A stretch of DNA of 64,000 bases, taken from Burkholderiaceae bacterium (GTDB lineage: Bacteria > Pseudomonadota > Gammaproteobacteria > Burkholderiales > Burkholderiaceae_C). The stretch is taken from positions 248,001 to 312,000 of the forward strand of contig JACKLN010000002.1 in NCBI GenBank assembly GCA_024235855.1, written 5' to 3'. The translations under genes and the position numbers were made by a program. The notes under the pieces were generated by a model. It saw nothing but the letters and a program-made list of their open reading frames with translations, did no database searches and was not told the DNA's origin. Below, one piece after another: positions 7,776 through 15,864 of this stretch (position 1 is the stretch's first letter; every line of letters starts with the position of its first letter).

Positions 7776-9506
7776 TCAGGCGGCATCGGCCGCGGCGGTG
7801 GCACGGCGGGCGGCATCGGCGGCGGCGCGGAAGGGTGGAACGCCCAGGCGGCGCACCACGTCGACGAAGCGCTCGCTGCCCTGACGCTCGCGGCGGTAGA
7901 CGTCGATCAGCGCCTCCAGCACGTCGGGCACCTCGTCGGCGGCGAACGACGGGCCGATGACCTTGCCGGCCACCGCCGCGCGGCCGCGTGCGCTGCCGTC
8001 GGCGCCGCCCAGCGTGACCTGGTACCACTCACTGCCGTCCTTGTCGACGCCGAGGATGCCGATGTGACCGCTGTGGTGGTGGCCGCAGCTGTTGATGCAG
8101 CCGCTGAGGTGCAGGTCCACGTCGCCGATGTCGAGCTGTTCGTCCAAGTCCTCGAAGCGCTCCTGGATGGCCGCGGCCACCGGGATCGAGCGGGCGTTGG
8201 CCAGCGCGCAGAGGTCGCCACCCGGGCAGGCGATCATGTCGGTCAGCAGGCCGATGTTGGGGGTGGCGAACCCGGCGGCGCGCGCGGCTTCCCACAGCGC
8301 CGGCAGCTGGTCGTGGCGCACCCAGGGCAGCAGCAGGTTCTGCTCGTGCGTGACGCGCAACTCGCCGAGGCTGAAGCGTTCGGCCAGCGCCGCGGCGCCG
8401 TCCATCTGCGCGGCCGTCACATCACCCGGCGGCTGGCCGGCGCGCTTGAGTGACAGCGTCACGGCGCGGTAGCCGGCCACGCGGTGTGCGTGCACGTTGC
8501 GTTCCAGCCAGCGCAGGTAGGCCGGCGGCAGGTCCTCGCGCGGCGGCTGTTCGCCGTGCGGCGCCTGCGCGGCGCGGCGCACGCCGGCGGGCTCGGCGAA
8601 GCTGGCGGCCACGCGGTCCAGCTCGGCGGGTGGGATCGTCGGCGCGCCGTCGGCCAGCAGCTGCGCGTACTCGCGCTGCACGTCGTCCACGAAGCGCTGG
8701 CCCTCGGCCTTGACCAGGATCTTCAACCGCGCCTTGTAGGCGTTGTCGCGTCGGCCGTGCAGGTTGTAGACGCGCACGATGGCCTCTATGAAGACCAGGA
8801 TGTGCGCCCAGGGCACGAAGGCCGCGACCTCGGTGGCGACGACCGGCGTGCGGCCCATGCCGCCGCCCGCCAGCACGCGGAAGCCGACGGCGCCCTGTGC
8901 GTCGCGCAGCAGCTGCAGGCCGATGTCGTGCCAGGCGATGGCGGCGCGGTCCTCGCGGGCGCCGGTGACGGCGATCTTGAACTTGCGCGGCAGGAAGGCG
9001 AACTCGGGGTGCAGCGTGCTCCACTGGCGCAGCAGCTCGCAGTAGGGGCGTGGGTCGACCACCTCGTCGGGGGCGATGCCGGCCAGCGCGTCGGTGGTGA
9101 CGTTGCGGATGCAGTTGCCGCTGGTCTGGATGCCGTGCATGTCGACCTCCGCCAGCAGGTCCATCACGTCGGCGGCACGGTCCAGCGGTATCCAGTTGAA
9201 CTGCAGGTTCTGGCGGGTGGAAAAATGGCCGAAGCCGCCGCGCTCGCTGGGCTTGCCGGCATCCTGCAGGTCGAACTCGCGGGCAATGCGTGCCAGCGTG
9301 CACAGCTGGGGTGCCGACAGCACGCCGTAGGGCACAGCCACACGCAGCATCGGCGCGTGGCGCTGCACGTACCAGCCGTTCTGCAGGCGCAGCGGGCGGA
9401 AGTGGTCCTCGCTGAGCTCGCCGCGCTGCCAGCGCTGGAGCTGGTCGCGGAACTGGGCGGCGCGGGCCCGCACGAAGGCACGGTCGAAGTCGGTGGGACG
9501 GTACAT
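7776..9506 (-). CDS. cysI: Sulfite reductase haemoprotein (nitrite/sulfite reductase family)
   Basis: A 576-residue sirohaem/4Fe-4S enzyme that reduces sulfite to sulfide with six electrons. The two duplicated ferredoxin-like halves are present. The N-terminal substrate/sirohaem segment contains FGHFSTRQNLQFNW and TSGNCIRNVT. The cluster ligands are C427 and C433 (CPGGDLC) plus C470 and C474 (SGCINSC), the classical C-x5-C...C-x3-C set. No cysJ flavoprotein gene is adjacent, so the electron donor may be ferredoxin or come from elsewhere. It is the first gene of an operon with DUF934, cysH and SUMT, which fits sulfite rather than nitrite as substrate. Confidence 0.92.
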   Translation of the reverse strand: MYRPTDFDRAFVRARAAQFRDQLQRWQRGELSEDHFRPLRLQNGWYVQRHAPMLRVAVPYGVLSAPQLCTLARIAREFDLQDAGKPSERGGFGHFSTRQNLQFNWIPLDRAADVMDLLAEVDMHGIQTSGNCIRNVTTDALAGIAPDEVVDPRPYCELLRQWSTLHPEFAFLPRKFKIAVTGAREDRAAIAWHDIGLQLLRDAQGAVGFRVLAGGGMGRTPVVATEVAAFVPWAHILVFIEAIVRVYNLHGRRDNAYKARLKILVKAEGQRFVDDVQREYAQLLADGAPTIPPAELDRVAASFAEPAGVRRAAQAPHGEQPPREDLPPAYLRWLERNVHAHRVAGYRAVTLSLKRAGQPPGDVTAAQMDGAAALAERFSLGELRVTHEQNLLLPWVRHDQLPALWEAARAAGFATPNIGLLTDMIACPGGDLCALANARSIPVAAAIQERFEDLDEQLDIGDVDLHLSGCINSCGHHHSGHIGILGVDKDGSEWYQVTLGGADGSARGRAAVAGKVIGPSFAADEVPDVLEALIDVYRRERQGSERFVDVVRRLGVPPFRAAADAARRATAAADAA

Positions 9507-9557
9507 GGCGGATAGCCTAGGTGGCCGCAGTTATTTCTCAAACTACAAAGAAGTAGA
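9507..9557. promoter_or_regulatory. Divergent control region between cysI and the patatin-like gene
   Basis: This 51-bp AT-richer gap contains the inverted repeat CTACAAAGAAGTAG (9543-9556, half-sites CTAC/GTAG). On the minus strand there is a TTGAGA-N16-TAGGCT pair whose start would fall at or next to the cysI ATG. A LysR-type (CysB-like) regulator site is plausible in this place but is not demonstrated. Confidence 0.3.
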
Positions 9558-10499
9558 GTGAACATATCCAGAAGAAATATGGCAGCTTGGCTGCTGGCCG
9601 GGCCCGCTGTCCTGGCCGGCTGCCAGACGGCGCCGAGCCCGCCGCCCGCGCCGGTGTTGCCAGCACCCGTTCCCCCGGCGCCGCCTGTGGCGCCACCCCC
9701 GCCGCCGCCACCCCCGCCGCCCCGCATCGGCCTGGCCCTGGGCGGCGGTGCCACCCGCGGTTTCGCGCACATCGGCGTCATCCAGGTGCTCGAGGAAGCC
9801 GGCATCCGGCCCGACCTGGTGGCCGGCACGTCGGCCGGCAGCCTGGTGGCGGCGCTCTGGGCGTCGGGCCACGACGGCACGGCGCTGGCCCGCCTGGGCG
9901 CGTCGATGGCGGAGTCCACGATCGCCGACTGGGGCTTCCCCGGCCGCGGGCTGCTGCGCGGCGATGCGCTGGCCCGCTACGTGCGCGACCAGACGGGCGG
10001 ACGGCCCATCGAACGGATGCCGCGTCCGCTCGGCATCGTCGCCACGGATCTCGACAGCGGTGACGCGGTGCTGTTCCGCCGTGGCGACACGGGCCTGGCG
10101 GTGCGCGCGTCCAGCGCCGTGCCGGCCATCTTCACGCCGGTGGGCATCGGCGGCCGCGAGTACGTCGACGGCGGCCTGGTGGCCCCGGTGCCGGTGAGCC
10201 AGGTGCGGCAGATGGGCGCGGAGGTCGTGATCGCGGTGGACATCGGCGAGGCGCCGAAGGGCCAGCCCACGGGCGACCCGTTCCGCCTGCTGCTGCAGAC
10301 CTTCTCGATCATGGGGCGCAGCCTGAGCCGCCACGAACTGCGCGGCGCCGACGTGGTGATCCGCCCGGCGCTGGACGGCGTGCCGGGCACCGACTTCGCG
10401 GCCCGCCACCGGGCCATCGCAGCCGGGCGGGACGCTGCGCTGGCTATGCTGCCCGCCCTGAAGGCGCGGCTCGCGGCCTTCCGGCGCGCCGAACCCTGA
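9558..10499 (+). CDS. Patatin-like phospholipase, predicted lipoprotein
   Basis: A 313-residue serine lipid hydrolase of the RssA/patatin family. The GTG start at 9558 is chosen over the ATG at 9579 because it adds the positively charged n-region (ISRRN) that a signal peptide needs. The lipobox is LAGC with C22. A Pro/Ala linker with a long polyproline run spans about 25-55. The catalytic domain shows the oxyanion loop GGGATRG, nucleophile elbow GTSAG (S92) and the catalytic Asp in DGG (D204), so the Ser-Asp dyad is complete. It should act in the periplasm or on the outer membrane. It is divergent from cysI and convergent with the phasin gene. Confidence 0.9.
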   Translation: MNISRRNMAAWLLAGPAVLAGCQTAPSPPPAPVLPAPVPPAPPVAPPPPPPPPPPRIGLALGGGATRGFAHIGVIQVLEEAGIRPDLVAGTSAGSLVAALWASGHDGTALARLGASMAESTIADWGFPGRGLLRGDALARYVRDQTGGRPIERMPRPLGIVATDLDSGDAVLFRRGDTGLAVRASSAVPAIFTPVGIGGREYVDGGLVAPVPVSQVRQMGAEVVIAVDIGEAPKGQPTGDPFRLLLQTFSIMGRSLSRHELRGADVVIRPALDGVPGTDFAARHRAIAAGRDAALAMLPALKARLAAFRRAEP

Positions 10500-10512
10500 G
10501 CGGCAGGCCGCC

Positions 10513-10542
10513 AAAGAAAACGGCCCGGGAAGACCCGGGCCG
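10513..10542 (-). terminator. Intrinsic terminator downstream of the phasin gene
   Basis: A 9-bp stem (CGGCCCGGG, 10521-10529, with 10534-10542) and AAGA loop are followed on the minus strand by TTTTCTTT. It lies about 130 nt after the phasin stop. The intervening 3' untranslated stretch (10543-10673) contains further small inverted repeats but no reading frame of note. Confidence 0.75.
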
Positions 10543-10673
10543 GAATGGAACCAACACGAGGTTCCGAGGAGACAACCTTCCAGAGAGACCCGGGGATGGA
10601 CCGGGCACAGGCTCTGATCAGGCGTAGCGGCGGAAGTTCCGTCGCCCCGCCCGTGGTGGTCGATGCGCCGTGA

Positions 10674-11231
10674 TCAGGCGGCGCGGCGCGACTTGGCGGC
10701 CGTCTGCGTGGCCTTGACGGCGGTGCTGGTCACGGCCTGGAAGTTGGCTTCGGCCACTTCGGCGGCCTGCTTGGCGGCCTTCTGCACGCTCTCGAAGGCG
10801 TTGTTGGCAGCGGCCACGGCCGACTTCACCAGGGCCACGGCGTTCTCGGTGCCGGCCGGCGCGTTCTTCACGGCGGTGTCGACCACGGCCATCATCTTCT
10901 TCTGCGCGTCGGCGAACTGGGCCTCGGCGACCTTGGTCACCTCGGCGTTGGTGCCGGCGGCGATGTCGTACAGGTGGCGGCTGTAGGCGGCCGCCTTTTC
11001 AGCGCTGGGCTGCAGCATCGCGGCCTGGAGGGCCAGCAGTTCCTGCGCGTCCTTGACCGACAGCATGGCCTTGCTCGCGTCGGCAGCTTCGGTCAGGCTC
11101 GACTTGGCGACCTGGAGGTTCAGCTCGACGAGCTTTTCCACGCCTTCGAAGGCCTTGTTGGTCAGGCCGAAGAGGGTGTCGACATTGGCCTTGTGGGCGG
11201 CCATCATCTGTTCAGCGGTGAAGGGGGTCAT
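10674..11231 (-). CDS. phaP: Phasin (PHA granule-associated protein)
   Basis: A 185-residue helical protein that coats polyhydroxyalkanoate granules. It has the phasin_2 features: an N-terminal MTPFTAEQMMAAHKANVDTL block, then long amphipathic Ala-rich helices without cysteine, ending in a basic Ala/Lys tail (AAKSRRAA). Two ATGs are adjacent. The second (11231) is preferred because the GGAG ribosome site lies 6 nt before it, against 3 nt for the one at 11234. A promoter with two PhaR-type operators lies upstream, and a terminator follows. The phaCAB genes that make the polymer are 30 kb away in this window. Confidence 0.93.
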   Translation of the reverse strand: MTPFTAEQMMAAHKANVDTLFGLTNKAFEGVEKLVELNLQVAKSSLTEAADASKAMLSVKDAQELLALQAAMLQPSAEKAAAYSRHLYDIAAGTNAEVTKVAEAQFADAQKKMMAVVDTAVKNAPAGTENAVALVKSAVAAANNAFESVQKAAKQAAEVAEANFQAVTSTAVKATQTAAKSRRAA

Positions 11232-11293
11232 CATGGGCTCCGTTCGTCAGGGTTCAGGAATCGGCATGCCCGGACTTCGCTTTCGGGCATCTT

Positions 11294-11308
11294 TGCTGCA
11301 CTGCAGCA
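11294..11308. promoter_or_regulatory. PhaR-type operator 1 (CTGC-N3-GCAG)
   Basis: TGCTGCACTGCAGCA is a 7-bp inverted repeat about one central base and contains CTGC-N3-GCAG, the published binding pattern of PhaR from Paracoccus. It overlaps the predicted transcription start of the phasin promoter, a repressing position. Confidence 0.65.
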
Positions 11309-11316
11309 TGACTCGA

Positions 11317-11344
11317 AGTATAGGGGTCGCCGGACGCAATGCAA
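11317..11344 (-). promoter_or_regulatory. phaP: Phasin promoter (-35 TTGCAT, -10 TATACT)
   Basis: On the minus strand TTGCAT (11344-11339) and TATACT (11322-11317) are separated by 16 bp, giving a start near 11310. The element lies between two inverted repeats of PhaR type, consistent with autoregulated phasin expression. Confidence 0.7.
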
Positions 11345-11352
11345 GCTCTTTT

Positions 11353-11367
11353 TGTTGCGCTGCAACA
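11353..11367. promoter_or_regulatory. PhaR-type operator 2 (TTGC-N3-GCAA)
   Basis: TGTTGCGCTGCAACA is an inverted repeat with the same N3 spacing as operator 1. It sits immediately upstream of the phasin -35 and has one changed base per half-site (TTGC for CTGC). Confidence 0.55.
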
Positions 11368-11431
11368 TTCTAGGGAGCTGTCCCCAGGACCGGCCCTGCA
11401 CGGGCCGCGGAAGCCCCGCTCGGGCGGCGTG

Positions 11432-11455
11432 TATTCTGGGCACCGGCCAAGGAGG
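11432..11455 (+). promoter_or_regulatory. Possible -10 and strong ribosome binding site of the FHA gene
   Basis: TATTCT (11432-11437) would start a transcript around 11444. AAGGAGG (11449-11455) lies 5 nt before the ATG at 11461. No convincing -35 was found. If correct, the leader is under 20 nt. Confidence 0.35.
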
Positions 11456-11460
11456 CTCGG

Positions 11461-12657
11461 ATGCTGGTGTTGACGCTGCTCGGCGGCACGGATCGCAAGG
11501 CGGGGGCTGCCACGACGGTGCAGGTGCCCGCCGGCCGCGCCCGCTTCGTGATCGGTCGCGACCCGGCCTGTGACTGGGCCTTGCCCGACCGCAGCCTGGC
11601 CTTGTCGGCCCGCCACTGCGAGATCCTGTCCACGCCGCGCGGCTGGGTGCTGCGGGACCTGTCCACCAACGGCACCTTCGTCAACCGGTCCGCCATGCGC
11701 ATGGACGGCGAGCAACTGCTGTGCGAAGGCGATCGCGTGGAGATGGGGCCGTACGCGTTCGAGGTGTCGCTGCGTGACGCGGCAGGGCCGGGGGGGCCTT
11801 CCCGGGCGCTTCCGGTCGCGGCGCCGTCGCCGGTCTCGCCGGTCGAGGACACGGCACCGCTGGTGATGCCGCCGGCCCGCGGCGGCGATCCTGCAGCGTC
11901 GGTCCCGATTCCGACCGACGATGACGATGCCTTGACGCGGATCCGGCCCGTGCCGGCGGCTCAGGCGAAGCCTTTGTCGCCTGTGTCGCCGGCGGCGCCT
12001 GCACCGGTTGCCAGAGGACCCGACGGTGCGCCGGGCGATGCAGCATGCGCGGCGCCGGTGTTGCCCGCACGTGGCGCCGTGTCGTCAGCGCCCGCTGCAG
12101 CTGCGGAAGGCACATCCATGCCGGCCAATGGTGACACCCTGCTGTCGGGCCTGAGCCTGCCCCCGGGTGCGATGGCCGGGTTGGCGCCCGCCGAACAGGC
12201 GGCCCGGGTTGGTGCGCTGCTGCGGGCCGCGGTGGATCTGCTGCGCGAGCAGCTCGCGCGTCAGGCGCGGGTGCGTGGCGCGCTGGGGTCCCGGCGTGCC
12301 GCTGCGTTGTCGAGCGCGTCACCGCTGCAGCTGGCCGCCGATACCGACCAGGCGCTGCGCTGCCTGCTGGCGGGCGATCCCCATGCCTTGCTGGCGCAGG
12401 TGGGCCAGGACCTGGCCGACCACGACCGCCGGCTGCTGGCGGCGTTCGATGGCGCGGCGAGCCGCCTGGCCGCCGACCTGTCGCCCCAGGCGCTGGCACG
12501 TGCCATGCCTGGTGCCGACGTTGCCGGGCGCGACGCCCTGTACGCCGTGCTCTGGCAGCGCCTGGGTCTGACCGACGCCGGCGCCGACTGGGAGACCGGT
12601 CTGCGTTCGGCCGCACGCCACCATCTGGCCAGCGCCTACGACGATGTGGGCCAGTGA
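11461..12657 (+). CDS. FHA domain protein with TagH-like C-terminal domain
   Basis: A 398-residue cytoplasmic protein. Residues about 20-105 are an FHA phosphothreonine-binding domain with every key residue visible: G32-R33, S49 and H52 (LSARH), and the DLSTNGTFVN loop with N70-G71. A disordered Ala/Pro-rich linker (about 110-240) follows. The last 150 residues (from LLRAAVDLLREQLARQ) resemble the C-terminal domain of type VI secretion FHA proteins (TagH/ImpI). No other T6SS gene or Ser/Thr kinase is in the window, so a role in secretion is doubtful. It is first in a run of co-directional genes (cNMP-binding protein 48 nt downstream, then the redox fusion). Those neighbours suggest it couples a phosphorylation signal to redox function (inference). 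Confidence 0.88.
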   Translation: MLVLTLLGGTDRKAGAATTVQVPAGRARFVIGRDPACDWALPDRSLALSARHCEILSTPRGWVLRDLSTNGTFVNRSAMRMDGEQLLCEGDRVEMGPYAFEVSLRDAAGPGGPSRALPVAAPSPVSPVEDTAPLVMPPARGGDPAASVPIPTDDDDALTRIRPVPAAQAKPLSPVSPAAPAPVARGPDGAPGDAACAAPVLPARGAVSSAPAAAAEGTSMPANGDTLLSGLSLPPGAMAGLAPAEQAARVGALLRAAVDLLREQLARQARVRGALGSRRAAALSSASPLQLAADTDQALRCLLAGDPHALLAQVGQDLADHDRRLLAAFDGAASRLAADLSPQALARAMPGADVAGRDALYAVLWQRLGLTDAGADWETGLRSAARHHLASAYDDVGQ

Positions 12658-12705
12658 GCCCGGGCAGTGCGAAAGGGCCCTTCGACCACCGCAGGAGACA
12701 CGCCC

Positions 12706-13182
12706 ATGGCCGATGACTTCTTCCAGTACGGTGGCGCGGTGCCCGCGCCATCGCCAGCGCCCACCGATTCGGCCGTGGCCCCACCGGCTCCGCGTCTGCT
12801 CGCCGAACTGGGCGACGCCGACTGGGCGCACCTGATCGGCTTCATGGCGCGCCGCCGCTACCCGGCCGGTGCGGTGATCCTGGCGGTCGGCCAGCTGGCG
12901 CCTGCGCTGGTGTTCGTGGCCAATGGTCATCTGCGCGTGACGGTGCCCGGCCAGCCGTCCGAACGGCGAGGTGAAGGCGACGTGGCCGGCATGCTCGGCT
13001 TCCTGGACGCCGCACCGGCGGCAGCCGAGGTGGTGGCCGAGACCGAGGTCGACCTGCTGATGCTCACGCCGCAGGCGCTGCAGCAGCTCGGGGCCTGGCA
13101 GCCGCGCATCGCGCTGGCCCTGCTGCGCGACCTGGCGGCCCACGTGGCCCTGCGGCTGCGTCGGCTGCAGCCGGCGGACTGA
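12706..13182 (+). CDS. Stand-alone cyclic nucleotide-binding domain protein
   Basis: A 158-residue protein made almost entirely of one Crp-type cyclic nucleotide-binding jelly-roll (about 30-150). 'ARRRYPAGAVILAVGQ' and the phosphate-cassette region 'GEGDVAGMLGFLDAAP' are visible. No DNA-binding helix-turn-helix follows, so it is not a Crp/Fnr transcription factor. It is more likely a small sensory or docking subunit. The ATG at 12706 is chosen because AGGAG lies 9 nt upstream. It is followed after 9 nt by the membrane redox fusion protein and preceded by the FHA gene. The conserved-looking trio suggests joint regulation of the redox enzyme by nucleotide and phosphopeptide signals, which is inference. 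The ligand is unknown. Confidence 0.85.
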   Translation: MADDFFQYGGAVPAPSPAPTDSAVAPPAPRLLAELGDADWAHLIGFMARRRYPAGAVILAVGQLAPALVFVANGHLRVTVPGQPSERRGEGDVAGMLGFLDAAPAAAEVVAETEVDLLMLTPQALQQLGAWQPRIALALLRDLAAHVALRLRRLQPAD

Positions 13183-13191
13183 AGGCCGCGC

Positions 13192-15864
13192 ATGCCGGTG
13201 GCCAACCCCGCCCCGCTGAACTTCTTCGCCAACTACACGCAGCGGCCGGCGCGTGTGTCGGTGGCGGTCTGGTGGGCCCTGCGGGTGGTGGTGTTGCTGA
13301 CGGTGCTGGCCTTGATCGCCGGGCTGATCTGGGCCCCCACCCTGGGCCTGCGGCTGTTCTGGGGCCTGGCCGTCCCCGTGCTGCCGGCGTTGCTGGTGCT
13401 GGCGCCGGGTTTGTGGCGCCAGGTCTGTCCGATGGCCACCCTCAACCAGATCCCGCGCCAGGCCGGCATCTCGCGCGGGCACGACCTGCCGGCCGTGGCG
13501 AAGACCTGGGCCTTCTCGGTGGCGCTGGTCCTGTTCGTCGGTGCCGTCGCGCTCCGGGCGCCGTTGCTCAACCACGACGGCACGGCGCTGGCCGCGGTGC
13601 TGGGCGCCGTGCTCGTCCTGGCACTGGCGGGCGGCTGGTGGTTCAAGGGCCGCAGCGGCTGGTGCGGCACCTTCTGCCCGCTGGGCCCGATCCAGCGCGA
13701 CTATGGCCAGGCGCCGCTGGTGGTGGTGCGCAATGGCTTCTGCGAGCCCTGCCTGGGGTGCCAGAAGAACTGCTACGACTTCAACCCGCGGGCGGCGGTG
13801 TTCAGCGACGTCTACGACGACGACCCGCGCTGGGCCAGCCAGCGGCGGCTGTTCATCGGCCTGATGCCGGGCCTGATCCTCGGCTACTTCCTCGGCGGTG
13901 CGGGCGCCCAGGCCACGGCGCCGGCCAATGGCCTGGCGCTGGCCGCCGGCGCTGCGGCGTCGGCCGGGGCCTACGCGCTGGCCGTGGCCTTCGTGCCGAC
14001 CACGCCCTACCGCATCTCGATGGCCTTCGGTGCGGTGGCGCTGGCGGTGTTCTATGCCTTCGCCGGGCCGGTGATCGTCGACACGCTGGCCTGGCTGGCG
14101 GGCGCCGAGCCCCTGACGGTGCTGCGCGATGCGGCGCGAGGCCTGGGCGTCGTGCTGGCCGGCGCGCTGGCATTCGGCGGCCTGCGAGCCGAGCGCCATT
14201 ACCGCGAGGCCCAGGCCGCACGCGCGAAGAAGCCGGCCGCGGCGCCGTCGCACGCCGACGAGACGCGCACCCAGATCGGCGGCGGCCGTGCGCTGAAGGA
14301 CCGGCTGGCGGGCCAGGCCGGCCAGCCTGAGGTCACCGACCGCGCCACCGGCATCGCCTTCCAGGTCGCACCGGAGCAGACGCTGCTGGAGGCCATCGAG
14401 CATGCCGGCCTGAAGATCGCGTACGGCTGCCGGGCCGGGGTCTGCGGTGCCGACCCGGTGGCCGTCTGCGACGGTGGCGAGCACCTCTCGCCGCCCGAGG
14501 ACGACGAACTCGCCACGCTGCAGCGCCTGGGCCTGGAGGGCCGGGCGCGGCTGGCGTGCATGTGCACCGTGCGCGGGCCGGTGGTGATCGACCGCGACCC
14601 GCGCGCGGCGGAGGTGCCGGTCAGCGTGCTGCGCCGGCCGCAGGTGGACAAGGCGCGGGCCGCCGGCATCGGCCGCGTGGTCATCGTCGGCGACGGCGTG
14701 GCCGGCATGAGCGCGGCCGAGGCGCTGCGCCGTGACAGTGGCAGCCTGCGCATCGAGATCGTGGGCAACGAGCCGGTGCCGTTCTACAACCGCATGGGCA
14801 TCGGCCGCCTGGTCTACGACGACGACACCGCGGGCGCGCTGCAGGCGCTGCGCCTGGTGCCCGACGACTGGGCCAGCGGGCGCGATGTGACGGTGCACCG
14901 CGGTGCCGTGGCTGTGCGCCTGGACCGCGAGAACCGGCGCGTGGGGCTGAGCACCGGTGAATGGTTGCGCTACGACCGGCTGATCCTGGCCACCGGCGCG
15001 CGCTCGACGCCGCCGGACGAGCGGTTCCTGACCCATCCCAACGCCTTCGTGCTGCGCAGCGCCGACGACGCGCAGCAGATCCGCGCCTGGGTCAAGCAGC
15101 ACGGCAGCCGGCGTGCGCTGGTGGTGGGCGGCGGCGTGCTGGGCGTGGAGGCGGCCGACGCCCTGCACCACCTGGGCCTGAAGGTGACGCTGCTGCAGCG
15201 TGCCGACCGGCTGATGAACGCCCAGCTCGACGCACCCGGCGCCGCCAGGCTGGCGCACTATCTGGAGAGCATCGGCATCCAGGTGGGCACGCGCATGTCG
15301 GTGACCCGCTACGACGGCGAGCCACTGCTCAGCCAGGCCTGGCTGGCCCATGGCCCGCGCGTGCGCGCCGACCTCTTCGTCGCCTGCCTGGGCATCCAGC
15401 CCAACGTGCACCTGGCGCAGGCCACGGGGCTGACGGTCAACCGCGGCATCGTGGTCGACGCCGCGATGCGCACCAGCGACCCGCTGATCCAGGCCATCGG
15501 CGACGTGGCGGAACTGCCGGGTCAGCCGGGCGGCCTGTGGCCGGTGGGTGCGGCGCAGGCCGCCGCGGCCGTCGGCGCGCTGTGGGGTGACGGCGCACCG
15601 TACCAGCCGCCGCGCATCGTGCTGCAACTCAAGTGCGACGGCATCGACCTGCGCAGCTGGGGCGACGTGGCGCCGCAGCCCGGCGACACGGTGCACCATG
15701 CACGCGCCGACGACCCGGCGTGGTGGCAGCTGATCCTGCGCGACGGCGCACTGGCGGGCGGCCTGTGGGTGGGGCCACCGGGCAGCGCCAAGGCCTTCAC
15801 GAAACTGCTGCAGAAACCCGAGCCCGACGCGCTGCAGGCCTTCGTGGCATCGTCGGCGGCGTGA
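13192..15864 (+). CDS. Membrane polyferredoxin / 2Fe-2S ferredoxin / FAD-NAD(P) oxidoreductase fusion
   Basis: An 890-residue three-module redox protein. Module 1 (1-340) is a NapH/CcoG-like membrane part with several hydrophobic helices, C79 (CPMATLNQ), C158 and C162 (WCGTFCP) and a 4Fe-4S motif C184-x2-C187-x2-C190-x3-C194. Module 2 (about 375-475) is a plant-type ferredoxin fold with C413, C418 and a final C456-M-C458; the third usual ligand is Asp (D421 in CGAD), with an extra C426. Module 3 (about 494-890) is a NirB/rubredoxin-reductase-like FAD domain with GDGVAG (500-505), NAD-binding GGGVLG (646-651) and the FAD motif AIGDVAE. Together they could carry electrons between NAD(P)H and a membrane or soluble partner. 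The substrate is unknown. It is preceded by FHA and cNMP-binding genes and overlaps the next gene by GTGA. Confidence 0.88.
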   Translation: MPVANPAPLNFFANYTQRPARVSVAVWWALRVVVLLTVLALIAGLIWAPTLGLRLFWGLAVPVLPALLVLAPGLWRQVCPMATLNQIPRQAGISRGHDLPAVAKTWAFSVALVLFVGAVALRAPLLNHDGTALAAVLGAVLVLALAGGWWFKGRSGWCGTFCPLGPIQRDYGQAPLVVVRNGFCEPCLGCQKNCYDFNPRAAVFSDVYDDDPRWASQRRLFIGLMPGLILGYFLGGAGAQATAPANGLALAAGAAASAGAYALAVAFVPTTPYRISMAFGAVALAVFYAFAGPVIVDTLAWLAGAEPLTVLRDAARGLGVVLAGALAFGGLRAERHYREAQAARAKKPAAAPSHADETRTQIGGGRALKDRLAGQAGQPEVTDRATGIAFQVAPEQTLLEAIEHAGLKIAYGCRAGVCGADPVAVCDGGEHLSPPEDDELATLQRLGLEGRARLACMCTVRGPVVIDRDPRAAEVPVSVLRRPQVDKARAAGIGRVVIVGDGVAGMSAAEALRRDSGSLRIEIVGNEPVPFYNRMGIGRLVYDDDTAGALQALRLVPDDWASGRDVTVHRGAVAVRLDRENRRVGLSTGEWLRYDRLILATGARSTPPDERFLTHPNAFVLRSADDAQQIRAWVKQHGSRRALVVGGGVLGVEAADALHHLGLKVTLLQRADRLMNAQLDAPGAARLAHYLESIGIQVGTRMSVTRYDGEPLLSQAWLAHGPRVRADLFVACLGIQPNVHLAQATGLTVNRGIVVDAAMRTSDPLIQAIGDVAELPGQPGGLWPVGAAQAAAAVGALWGDGAPYQPPRIVLQLKCDGIDLRSWGDVAPQPGDTVHHARADDPAWWQLILRDGALAGGLWVGPPGSAKAFTKLLQKPEPDALQAFVASSAA

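Noticed and set aside
12319..15699. Long open frame on the minus strand opposite the cNMP-binding and redox fusion genes
   Set aside because: It overlaps two genes with clear domains, its translation is low-complexity Arg/Gln/His/Ala-rich, and long antisense frames are expected at this GC content.
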